DNA from: Actinomycetes bacterium
GTDB taxonomy: Bacteria; Actinomycetota; Coriobacteriia; WRKU01
Reading direction: 5' to 3'
Assembly (NCBI GenBank): GCA_009781565.1
Contig: WQXV01000060.1
Span: forward strand, 1 to 6,844
Length of the DNA: 6,844 nt
Shown in pieces: positions 1 to 6,311 of this stretch. The position numbers were made by a program, and so were the translations under genes. The notes below the pieces were generated by a model. It made no database searches. It was given only the letters and a program-made list of their open reading frames with translations, and was not told the origin of the DNA. Numbering within the stretch: position 1 is the stretch's first letter; every line of letters begins with the position of its first letter.

Positions 1-30
1 CACAAAGGACCGCACATTGGTGATGTTCAT
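1..30 (-). CDS. 5' end of an unidentified downstream gene (partial)
   Basis: An ATG at 30-28 opens a frame that runs off the window edge and encodes MNITNVRSFV. It is preceded by a strong GAGGAGG Shine-Dalgarno (48-42) that overlaps the TGA stop of the polyprenyl synthase gene, so the two genes are almost certainly co-transcribed and probably translationally coupled. Spacing from the Shine-Dalgarno to the ATG is 11 nt, slightly long but usable. Ten residues are too few to assign a family, and no function is proposed. Confidence 0.55.
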   Translation of the reverse strand, partial: MNITNVRSFV

Positions 31-41
31 GAGCGTCTTGT

Positions 42-48
42 CCTCCTC
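42..48 (-). promoter_or_regulatory. Ribosome binding site of the downstream gene, overlapping the previous stop codon
   Basis: Read on the minus strand, this is GAGGAGG, a near-perfect complement of the 16S rRNA anti-Shine-Dalgarno. It shares bases with the TGA stop (49-47) of the polyprenyl synthase. The overlap supports an operon that continues past the window edge. Confidence 0.6.
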
Positions 49-1051
49 ATCCCTGCCTGGAGATGAAGAAATCTGCCATGGAGAGCAGCAGGTCTTTGGC
101 TTTGGACGGATCGAGCGCGCGCTCAAGCTCGACCTTGGCATCTTCGACCAGTTTGCCTGCATAGGAGCTCGCATAGTCAAGAGAGCCCGCATCACGCATG
201 ATCTGGACCGCTTCTTCCAGCAGTGCCGGATCCGAGGTGCGCTTCTCGAGGATCTCGAGCAGACGCCGCGCCTGGGGCGAGTGGGTCAGCGCATGCAATG
301 CCATAAGCGTGCGCTTGCCCTCGGTGATGTCGATGCGAAAGTCCTTGCTTTTGTCACTACCGGTCAGATTGATCAGGTCGTCTTGGATCTGGAATGCCAG
401 ACCGGTCGCCATCCCGAACTCACGAAGGATCGCGATCGTCTCCTCGTCTGCCCCACCGATGATGGCACCGATCGCAAGCGGGACAGCTCCGCTGTAATGT
501 GCCGTCTTGTGCTTGGCCATCGTCAGATAATCATCGACCGTCAGATCGAAGCGTCCATCACGGGCCCATCCGATATCGAGCGCCTGGCCCTCGATGGTGC
601 GCGTGGTCATGTCGACGAGCTCTTTGAGTATGCGGATCTTGAGCGCGGGATCGAGCAGCTCGTCATCGACGACCGAGCCGGTCACCAGCGAGAGCGCCAG
701 ATCACCGGCGTTGATCGCGATCCCCTCACCTTGGACGATGTGCATGGCAGGCTCTCCGCGACGGGTCAGCGCTCCATCCTCGATGTCGTCGTGGATGAGT
801 GCTGCGGTATGGAAATGCTCGACGGCAGCTGCGCTGCGCTGTGCGAGAGCCGGATCTCCGCCGACCGCCTGACAGGCAAGCTGACAGATGAGCGGACGAT
901 GGCGTTTGCCGGAATTCGAGGAGTAGACAGCCAAAGGCCCATAGAGGTATTCATGCATATCGGCGTGCTCGCACGGCACCTCGAAGTAAGTGCTCAGATG
1001 ATCATCGATGCGATGATGATTCGATTTCAGGTAGCGTTTGAAGCTCGCCAT
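47..1051 (-). CDS. Polyprenyl (probably geranylgeranyl or longer) diphosphate synthase
   Basis: A trans-isoprenyl diphosphate synthase of 334 aa, normal for the family. It condenses isopentenyl diphosphate with an allylic diphosphate to make prenyl chains for quinones, carotenoids or other lipids. Visible motifs are GKRHRP at 48-53 (diphosphate/IPP binding), the first aspartate-rich motif DDIED at 88-92 followed by GALTRRG, GQALD at 155-159, KT at 182-183, the second aspartate-rich motif as QDDLIN at 223-228, and EGKRT at 244-248. The second motif ends in Asn rather than the usual Asp (DDxxN). Positions -5 and -4 before the first motif are both Ala (83 and 84), with no bulky aromatic there. 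By family rules this disfavours a short (C15) product, but exact chain length cannot be read from sequence. ATG 1051 was chosen over the in-frame TTG at 1066 because AAAGGA lies 6 nt before it. It follows the small anchored-protein gene by 134 nt. Confidence 0.9.
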   Translation of the reverse strand: MASFKRYLKSNHHRIDDHLSTYFEVPCEHADMHEYLYGPLAVYSSNSGKRHRPLICQLACQAVGGDPALAQRSAAAVEHFHTAALIHDDIEDGALTRRGEPAMHIVQGEGIAINAGDLALSLVTGSVVDDELLDPALKIRILKELVDMTTRTIEGQALDIGWARDGRFDLTVDDYLTMAKHKTAHYSGAVPLAIGAIIGGADEETIAILREFGMATGLAFQIQDDLINLTGSDKSKDFRIDITEGKRTLMALHALTHSPQARRLLEILEKRTSDPALLEEAVQIMRDAGSLDYASSYAGKLVEDAKVELERALDPSKAKDLLLSMADFFISRQG

Positions 1052-1057
1052 GGACAG

Positions 1058-1063
1058 TCCTTT
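1058..1063 (-). promoter_or_regulatory. Ribosome binding site deciding the polyprenyl synthase start
   Basis: On the minus strand this reads AAAGGA, 6 nt upstream of ATG 1051. The alternative TTG start at 1066-1064 overlaps this site itself and has no Shine-Dalgarno at the right distance, so the ATG is preferred. Confidence 0.6.
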
Positions 1064-1185
1064 CAATGCTCATTTATGGTAGCACACGCACCGCAACGAT
1101 TCCTCGCTGGAGACCTCTGTTTTCATGCTTGTCACCTGCTTGTTAGGCAAGGCAACGTGTAGCGAAAAAGTTTGATGCGAGCGCC

Positions 1186-1644
1186 TTAGCGAAACGTGCG
1201 GATCGAAGCGGTGATACCGGTCTCATTAAGCTCGGTCATAAAGAAAACAAAGGTCGCCGCATAGCGGGTCGACGATGCTTCGACAGAGGTCATGATGTCT
1301 CCCACATCACGCTGGTTGATCGAGAAGCCCTCTCTTTGCAATGCAGTGAGATAGCCGTTGAGCACTTCATCAAAAGGGTCAGGAGTCGAAAGGGTCAGAT
1401 CATAGACATCGAAGTCGGTCCGCATGACATGATCACTTGAGACCACCGTCGCGCCCTCCCATTTGGGGACCGCTTCAGGATAGCCCTCATCCATCTCACC
1501 GATGACGGCCGCGCCCACCCGTGCGGTCTTAGGCAGATCGGTCTCGGGAAACGTCGTGGTCGCTCGATAGTAGTAGAAGAGGGCGACGCCCAAGATGAGT
1601 GCTGCGATAAGCGCGATGACCCAGGTGGTCTTCTTCTGTATCAA
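1186..1644 (-). CDS. Small membrane-anchored protein of unknown function
   Basis: A 152-aa protein. The N-terminus is short and basic (MIQKKTT), followed by one hydrophobic segment at about residues 8-26 (WVIALIAALILG...YYYR). The remaining roughly 125 residues are soluble and mixed alpha/beta in character. This predicts a signal anchor or uncleaved signal with the body outside the cytoplasmic membrane; there is no lipobox Cys. I do not recognise a family. TTG 1644 was chosen as start because GAGGAG lies 6 nt upstream (1656-1651). The frame stays open further upstream to 1698, but that extension lies inside the tRNA-Sec gene and cannot be real coding sequence. The gene begins 25 nt after the CCA end of selC and precedes the polyprenyl synthase on the same strand. 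Position alone does not tie it to selenium metabolism. Confidence 0.7.
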   Translation of the reverse strand: MIQKKTTWVIALIAALILGVALFYYYRATTTFPETDLPKTARVGAAVIGEMDEGYPEAVPKWEGATVVSSDHVMRTDFDVYDLTLSTPDPFDEVLNGYLTALQREGFSINQRDVGDIMTSVEASSTRYAATFVFFMTELNETGITASIRTFR

Positions 1645-1650
1645 GGCCGA

Positions 1651-1656
1651 CTCCTC
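1651..1656 (-). promoter_or_regulatory. Ribosome binding site deciding the TTG start at 1644
   Basis: On the minus strand this reads GAGGAG, 6 nt before TTG 1644-1642. It lies between the 3' CCA of the tRNA (1670) and the start codon. It supports a TTG initiation codon and rules out the longer frame that runs into the tRNA gene. Confidence 0.65.
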
Positions 1657-1669
1657 AGAGGTTTCTAGG

Positions 1670-1766
1670 TGGCGGAGCTGTGTGTGAATCGAACACACCC
1701 GAGAGATTCTTCATCCCTCACAACGGCTTTGAAGGCCGCGCTGCCCACCAGGACAGATCCAGCTCC
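1670..1766 (-). tRNA. selC: Selenocysteine tRNA (tRNA-Sec, UCA anticodon)
   Basis: It is charged with Ser by SerRS, converted to Sec-tRNA by SelA with selenophosphate from SelD, and delivered to UGA codons by SelB. The 97-nt gene, CCA included, folds as a typical bacterial tRNA-Sec. The acceptor stem is GGAGCTG/CAGCTCC followed by G73 and an encoded CCA. The D arm has a 6-bp stem (CTGTCC/GGGCAG) and a 4-nt TGGT loop. The anticodon stem GCGGC/GCCGT carries loop CTTCAAA with anticodon TCA at 1732-1730. The variable arm is long (7 bp, GAGGGAT/ATCTCTC). The T arm has a 5-bp stem (GTGTG/CACAC) and loop TTCGATT. The eighth acceptor pair, Watson-Crick in E. coli selC, is a G-A apposition here. The 6-bp D stem, long variable arm and UCA anticodon together exclude an ordinary tRNA or suppressor. 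It lies 51 nt after selB. Confidence 0.96.
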
Positions 1767-1782
1767 CTTTTGTGCAGAATTC

Positions 1783-1810
1783 ATTGTAGCGTATGCACGG
1801 TTGTGCGCAA
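1783..1810 (-). promoter_or_regulatory. Possible sigma-70-type promoter for selC
   Basis: In the 51-nt gap between selB and selC the minus strand carries TTGCGC (1810-1805), a 16-nt spacer, and TACAAT (1788-1783). The -10 hexamer matches the consensus at five of six positions and the -35 at four of six. The -10 ends 16 nt before the mature tRNA 5' end, leaving room for a short leader that RNase P would remove. This would allow selC to be made independently of the selDAB message. It is judged by eye only. Confidence 0.42.
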
Positions 1811-1817
1811 GAGTAGC

Positions 1818-3728
1818 TTATTTGAGATAGCGCAGATCTCCCTCGCGTCGGGTAAGTGCACTTCGATCATAGTATTCAAGCAGCGGGATCGCATACTTAC
1901 GACTGACTCCCAATGCATCACGCAGTTGTGCAGCCGTCGCCCCAGCTCCTGGATCGATCTCAGTCTGGTAGTAGTGGCGGATCTGATCTGCGCCGTGCTC
2001 GATCGCCTCTTGGGAGAAATACAGATCACCGGCAAGGCGCACGAGTTTGCCCACGTCGACATGAGGTGCCAGCGCATTGCTCAGAACCTTTTTCGACGTG
2101 TTCAGTCGCGCACTGAGATCTGCAAGGGAATCAGGAGCAAGTCCCTGCCCCACCAAGAGAGGTAGTGCTTGATTTGCCAGTGCAAGTCGCTCGAGTTGAG
2201 CAGTCTGCGGTGCATGGTCATGGCGGACCCTACCCGCGTTGCATGTCACGGTCTTCTGGCCTTCAAGTTGGCTGAGCAATGCATCGAAGATCTCTGCATC
2301 AAGATAGCCAGCGGATCGCTCCCGCAGAGTCGCGATCGACATATCGATCTCTTGTGGGTGATCTTCATGAAAAGCGAGGAGCGCGCGCTCGATCCCTTCG
2401 CGGATCCGTTGGGCGCCCGCTGCGGTGATGAATGAAGTCTCATTCGCGATCTTGATGCGTTCGAAGTCAGATTCGTTGAGCAGCGCAGCCACTTTTGCGC
2501 GTGCCACACCCAGTTTGAGTGCGAGCTCGGCACTGGTATGCGGCAGATGGCTGAGATTCATGTAACCTTGCACCGCATCGGCGAGATCGCCTTCGTACAA
2601 TGCGCTCAGAAAAGAGCGTTCCTCCTCATGTAATGAGGATCGTTTCGATGCCTGGGGCACAAGGATGGTGCCGCCCCCGATGGTGTAGGTCGGTGAATAG
2701 CTGCGGATGATGAACCGGTCAAGGTATTGGGCGGCTATCGGCGTCTCAAGCCGGATCTGGACGAATGCCTCGGTATGAGGGGCAAGTGTCGCCTCGTCAA
2801 AGAGTATGACGCGTCCCAAGGTGGTGGTTGCTGCATGGTGGATGTGGACGCGTGCTCCGGACTTGAGGGGGACATTGCCCTCATCAGGTCCCAGATAGGT
2901 CAGCGCCGCATCGAATCGTCGCGTCATCATCATGGTGCGAGGCGACGCAACGGTATCACCACGTTCGATCTGGGTGTGCTCGATCCCTGCCAGATTGAGC
3001 GCGACGCGCTGTCCAGCATACGCTTTCTGGACCGGTGCACTATGCACCTGGATTCCTCGGATCCGCGCCTCTTTTTCTGAGGGCAGTATCTCGACGGTAT
3101 CACCGATGCGCGCAACACCGGACCACAACGTTCCGGTGACCACACAACCCGCCCCCTCGATGGTAAAGACCCTATCGACCGGGAGGCGCAGTGTCTCCGA
3201 GGAGGCTTTGTCTTCGATGGTGGCGACTTGCAGCTCCAGTGCTGCGACCAACGCATCGAGGCCCTCACCGGTGACTGTCGAGGTCTCGATGATCGGTACA
3301 TCCTCGTAGCCATGACGTGCGAGCACCTCGACGATATCGAGGGTGACCAACGCGCGCCACTCATCGTCGACCATGTCGCATTTGGAAAGGGCTACGACCA
3401 GATGCGTGATCCCCATCAATTGCAAGACCCGTACATGCTCTCGCGTCTGCACCATCACACCGTCGTCAGCGGCGACGACAAGTAGTGCGATATCGAATCC
3501 GGAAGAACCGGCGACCATCTGGCGCACGAACTTCTCATGACCGGGAACGTCGACGACACCGAGTACGGTCCCGTCAGGTAAGGTGAGCTGCGCAAAACCA
3601 AGCTCGATGGTGACACCGCGACGCTTCTCTTCAGGAAGGCGATCGGGGTCCACTCCGGTCAAAGCTTGTATCAATGCTGATTTGCCATGGTCGATATGAC
3701 CAGCGGTGCCCAGGATGTAGGAGACCAT
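1818..3728 (-). CDS. selB: Selenocysteine-specific translation elongation factor SelB
   Basis: SelB is the cytoplasmic GTPase that binds Sec-tRNA-Sec in place of EF-Tu and recognises the SECIS hairpin next to a UGA, placing Sec at the ribosome. At 636 aa it is of normal length for the bacterial family. GTPase motifs: G1 GHIDHGKS (10-17), G2 RRGVTIELG (37-45), G3 DVPGHEKF (60-67), G4 SKCD (115-118, Ser for the usual Asn/Thr), G5 region ETSTVTGEG (148-156). EF-Tu-like domains 2 and 3 follow to about residue 350. The rest matches the winged-helix region that binds SECIS RNA, ending in the characteristic SRKYAIPLLEYYDR...TRR block. ATG 3728 is preceded by AAGG at 9-nt spacing. It follows selA by 28 nt and precedes selC by 51 nt. 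Its RNA target in this window is the hairpin in selD. Confidence 0.97.
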   Translation of the reverse strand: MVSYILGTAGHIDHGKSALIQALTGVDPDRLPEEKRRGVTIELGFAQLTLPDGTVLGVVDVPGHEKFVRQMVAGSSGFDIALLVVAADDGVMVQTREHVRVLQLMGITHLVVALSKCDMVDDEWRALVTLDIVEVLARHGYEDVPIIETSTVTGEGLDALVAALELQVATIEDKASSETLRLPVDRVFTIEGAGCVVTGTLWSGVARIGDTVEILPSEKEARIRGIQVHSAPVQKAYAGQRVALNLAGIEHTQIERGDTVASPRTMMMTRRFDAALTYLGPDEGNVPLKSGARVHIHHAATTTLGRVILFDEATLAPHTEAFVQIRLETPIAAQYLDRFIIRSYSPTYTIGGGTILVPQASKRSSLHEEERSFLSALYEGDLADAVQGYMNLSHLPHTSAELALKLGVARAKVAALLNESDFERIKIANETSFITAAGAQRIREGIERALLAFHEDHPQEIDMSIATLRERSAGYLDAEIFDALLSQLEGQKTVTCNAGRVRHDHAPQTAQLERLALANQALPLLVGQGLAPDSLADLSARLNTSKKVLSNALAPHVDVGKLVRLAGDLYFSQEAIEHGADQIRHYYQTEIDPGAGATAAQLRDALGVSRKYAIPLLEYYDRSALTRREGDLRYLK

Positions 3729-3756
3729 AGCGAGCGACCTTAGGATTCCCGCATCG

Positions 3757-5157
3757 TTATGCGGAGAGTAGATCTGCGAGCGCGGCGATGACGACCTCTT
3801 GATCGTCGCGCACGAACGTACGGGGATCGAGTATCAGATGATCGTCTTTGATACGGGCAATGATCGGTGGATCACTGTGTAAGCGCAGCGCATGCTCGAT
3901 ATCACCCGCGCTGAAACCACGCAGCTTGAGACGCAGCACCATCGTGGGGATATCGGCCATGGGAAGCGATCCGCCCCCGGCATACGCTACATCTTCGACG
4001 ATATCTGCCTTATCACCTTTACGTAGGAGCGGTTGAAGTGCTGCCAACAGCGTTTCGGCTTGCTCGTTGCTCTGATCGAGCGACATGGTCAGCATGCGCA
4101 GCGTGGGGATCTTGAGCAGGGCAAGATCCTGGTCGCGATAGATCTTCAGTGTTGCCTCCAGTGCTGCCAGGGTCATCTTGTCCAGTCGCAGCGCGCGCAC
4201 CATCGGGTGTGCTTTCAGCTCATCGATGGCCCACTTCTGTCCGACGATGATGCCTGCCTGGGGTCCTCCCAACAGCTTATCCCCGCTAAAGGTGACGACA
4301 CTTGCACCCGCATAGAGGGACTCGGGGACCATAGGCTCATAGGGAAGGCCGAATGGTCGCAGATCGATGAGTACTCCTGAGCCTTGATCCTCAACGACCG
4401 GAATGTCGTATTGCGCACCCAGCTGAGCCAGTTCATAGAGCGTGGGTGCCTCAGTAAAGCCGATCACCTCATAGTTGGAGGTATGCACTTTGAGGAACAG
4501 CCCGGTCATGCTTGTCATCGCATTTCCGTAATCCTCGATACGCGTCTTGTTGGTCGTGCCGACCTCGACCATGCGCACGTTGGATTGTGCCATGATCTCG
4601 GGGATGCGGAACGATCCTCCTATCTCAACGAGCTCACCGCGTGAGATCACCGCTTCCTTACCTTTCGCAAAACATGAAAGCACCAGCATGACGGCGGCAG
4701 CATTGTTGTTGACCGCAAGAGCGCCTTTCGCACCGGTCAGCTCGCACAGAAGTTCCTCGATGTGATCATGACGTGACCCGCGCGCCCCTTCGTCGACATC
4801 GTATTCCAGGGTCGAATAGCCAGTGGCTACCTCGACGACCGCGTCGAGTGCATCATCAGCAAGAATGCTGCGACCCAGATTGGTGTGTATTACGATACCG
4901 GTCGCGTTGACCACTCGTCGCAGACTGGGTATCTCGGAGAGCGCCAGTGAGGCTACGACAGAATCGATGATCGAATCAGCTTGAGGTACCACCTTAAGCG
5001 TCTCGAGGGTGATTGCACTGCGGATCTCATCGAGCTTCGCCCGCATCGTCGCGATGACCGGAGTGCGCCCATAATCGACGCAGACCGAGACGATACGTTC
5101 ATCTTCGAGCAGATCATCCATGTTGGGCAATGCGCGGTATAGTTCGTTTCTGTTCAT
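3757..5157 (-). CDS. selA: L-seryl-tRNA(Sec) selenium transferase (selenocysteine synthase) SelA
   Basis: A PLP-dependent homo-oligomeric enzyme that converts Ser-tRNA-Sec to Sec-tRNA-Sec using selenophosphate. At 466 aa it is close to the 463 aa of E. coli SelA. The N-terminal tRNA-binding domain opens with LYRALPNMDDLLEDERI, followed by the conserved RRVVNATGIVIHTNLGRS segment (80-97). The PLP Schiff-base lysine is K294 in TFSGDKLLGGPQAG, matching K295 of E. coli. The EDQGSGVLIDL loop (256-266) is the usual DLGSG-type motif with Gln for Leu. ATG 5157 was chosen because homology begins there; the frame remains open to 5373, but that stretch is out-of-frame selD sequence. The start is 13 nt after the selD stop with only a weak GAG upstream, so translation is probably coupled to selD. 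Confidence 0.97.
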   Translation of the reverse strand: MNRNELYRALPNMDDLLEDERIVSVCVDYGRTPVIATMRAKLDEIRSAITLETLKVVPQADSIIDSVVASLALSEIPSLRRVVNATGIVIHTNLGRSILADDALDAVVEVATGYSTLEYDVDEGARGSRHDHIEELLCELTGAKGALAVNNNAAAVMLVLSCFAKGKEAVISRGELVEIGGSFRIPEIMAQSNVRMVEVGTTNKTRIEDYGNAMTSMTGLFLKVHTSNYEVIGFTEAPTLYELAQLGAQYDIPVVEDQGSGVLIDLRPFGLPYEPMVPESLYAGASVVTFSGDKLLGGPQAGIIVGQKWAIDELKAHPMVRALRLDKMTLAALEATLKIYRDQDLALLKIPTLRMLTMSLDQSNEQAETLLAALQPLLRKGDKADIVEDVAYAGGGSLPMADIPTMVLRLKLRGFSAGDIEHALRLHSDPPIIARIKDDHLILDPRTFVRDDQEVVIAALADLLSA

Positions 5158-5170
5158 GCGCTCTATTGTA

Positions 5171-6217
5171 CTAAATGAACAAAACGTTGCCTTCTCCGGC
5201 GACACAGCGCCCGATCGCGACCGCTGAGCTGCCCATGCGCTGCAGATAGATACCTGCATCATCGCGTGGCATCGCAAGCAACAGCCCTCCACTTGTCTGC
5301 GGATCGCAGACGATGTTGAGCCACTGCTCCTTCTCCTGATCGGTGTAGGTATCGTCGAACGAGATGAACTCATCAGCCCAGGCTATGACTTCAGCCGTAC
5401 GCCCGGGAACCACCCCCTCGATCACGAGCTCTTTAACGCGATCGTGCAACGGCACGACATCAAGTGCGATCTTTGCATCAACGTCGCTCGCGTGCGCCAT
5501 TTCGCGCACGTGTCCGGCAAGACCGAAGCCGGTGATGTCGGTCGCCGCATGAACTGCAAGCCCTCCGACACTATCTGCTGCTTCTTTGTTCAAAGTCGCC
5601 ATAGCATCGATCACTACGCGCGCATCCTCATCGGTGGCTATCTCACGTTTGAGCGCGGTTCCCCAGATACCGGTACCTAGAGGTTTGGTCAAAATGAGGA
5701 CATCTCCCGGCTGTGCGCCTGCATTGCGCCAGATCTTTTCGGGATGGATGATCCCCATCACCGAGAGGCCGAACTTGGGCTCTGCATCATCTATGGTGTG
5801 TCCTCCGACCACCACTACACCAGCTTCCCGACAGACATCTGAAGCTCCGCGCAGTACCTCAGCTACGACCTCGGGACCGAGCGCACATGAGAACGCAAGC
5901 AGGTTCATCGCGGTCAGCGGTGTGCCCCCCATTGCATAGATGTCACTGAGGCTGTTAGCTGCTGTGATGCGCCCGAAATCATAGGGGTCATCCACGATCG
6001 GCGTAAAGAAATCGACGGTCAATAGCACCGCTTGATCATCGTTGATACGATAGACCGCCGCATCGTCATTGGTCTCAAAACCGCAGAGCAGCTCATCTTT
6101 TTGCTCGAGAGCTATACTGTCAAGGACCGCCTCGAGGTCACCCGGACCCCATTTGGCGGCTCAACCGGCCTTGCTCGAGAGTTGGGTCAGTTTTATTGGT
6201 TCATCCATGCTTCTCAT
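5171..6217 (-). CDS. selD: Selenophosphate synthetase SelD, itself a selenoprotein (Sec19 encoded by TGA)
   Basis: Makes selenophosphate, the Se donor for SelA, from selenide and ATP. Reading the TGA at 6163-6161 as Sec gives 348 aa, close to the 347 of E. coli. The N-terminus reads KLTQLSSKAG-Sec-AAK; Sec19 aligns with catalytic Cys17 and K22 with Lys20 of E. coli SelD. After it come ETNDDAAVY (48-56, metal/ATP aspartates), TVDFFTPIVDDPYDFGRI, a GGHTIDDAEPKFGLSV block, DITGFGLAGH and CDPQTSGGLL, all family hallmarks in order. A SECIS hairpin follows the TGA. ATG 6217 is preceded by AAGGGG at 10-nt spacing; ATG 6208, in frame, is an alternative start. A standard ORF call would begin at GTG 6028 and miss the active site. 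It is the first gene of the selDAB run, and its expression should depend on working SelA, SelB, selC and selenium. Confidence 0.96.
6127..6163 (-). promoter_or_regulatory. Sec UGA codon and bacterial SECIS element in selD
   Basis: On the minus strand, TGA (6163-6161) is followed after one base by CCGCC (6159-6155), which pairs with GGCGG (6131-6127). Inside, GGGGTC (6150-6145) pairs with GACCTC (6139-6134), with one G-U pair, around the 5-nt apical loop CGGGT (6144-6140). The lower and upper stems are separated by AAAT on one side and GA on the other. The loop begins 16 nt after the UGA and has guanines in its first half, as expected for a SelB-binding bacterial SECIS, which lies inside the coding sequence right after the UGA. 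The structure was drawn by eye. Confidence 0.85.
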
Positions 6218-6227
6218 GATACCGCAA

Positions 6228-6233
6228 CCCCTT
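6228..6233 (-). promoter_or_regulatory. Ribosome binding site of selD
   Basis: On the minus strand this reads AAGGGG, 10 nt before ATG 6217. The in-frame ATG at 6208 has only a weak GAGAAG nearby, so the upstream ATG is preferred, though not strongly. Confidence 0.5.
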
Positions 6234-6252
6234 GATCTGACGGTGAATGCGA

Positions 6253-6288
6253 GAGCCCCTGAGTATCATATTTGACACTCAGGGGCTC
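6253..6288 (-). terminator. Perfect 12-bp inverted repeat between the collagen-like gene and selD
   Basis: GAGCCCCTGAGT (6253-6264) is exactly complementary to ACTCAGGGGCTC (6277-6288). The 12-nt interior can add three more pairs (TCA/TGA) beyond a mismatch, leaving a TATT loop. It starts 23 nt after the stop of the collagen-like gene and ends 35 nt before the selD ATG. The position suits a terminator for the upstream gene, but no run of T follows on either strand, so a classical intrinsic terminator is incomplete. A role as a transcript-stabilising or leader hairpin for selD is possible. No convincing selD promoter was found between the repeat and the ATG. Confidence 0.55.
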
Positions 6289-6311
6289 GATGTTGCTTTG
6301 ATCGGCTCGAT

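Noticed and set aside
17..1162. A 381-codon open frame on the plus strand covering the polyprenyl synthase gene
   Set aside because: It is antisense to a clearly conserved enzyme with all motifs, and its translation shows no recognisable domain. It is a by-product of the codon bias of the real gene.
1067..1185. Terminator or promoter between the anchored-protein gene and the polyprenyl synthase
   Set aside because: No stable hairpin with a T-run and no properly spaced -35/-10 pair could be found by eye; only the Shine-Dalgarno near the start is supported.
1645..1698. Extension of the anchored-protein gene upstream to an ATG at 1698
   Set aside because: Most of that stretch is the 3' half of tRNA-Sec, and a strong Shine-Dalgarno sits 6 nt before TTG 1644.
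1680..2165. 161-codon plus-strand frame over selC and the 3' end of selB
   Set aside because: It runs antisense through a tRNA gene and a conserved SelB winged-helix domain, with no recognisable product.
5158..5373. N-terminal extension of SelA by 72 residues
   Set aside because: The extension overlaps selD in another frame, is low-complexity Ser/Arg-rich, and lies before the point where SelA homology begins at ATG 5157.
5171..6028. selD as a 285-aa protein starting at GTG 6028
   Set aside because: It would lack the catalytic Sec/Cys, the Lys and the DDAAVY segment. The upstream read-through frame supplies all of them at the right spacing.
6265..6270. TATGAT on the minus strand as a -10 box for selD
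   Set aside because: It lies in the loop region of the inverted repeat, and no acceptable -35 hexamer is found 16-18 nt upstream.
6272..6277. TTGACA on the plus strand as a -35 box
   Set aside because: No -10-like hexamer occurs at 16-18 nt downstream, and no plus-strand gene follows.
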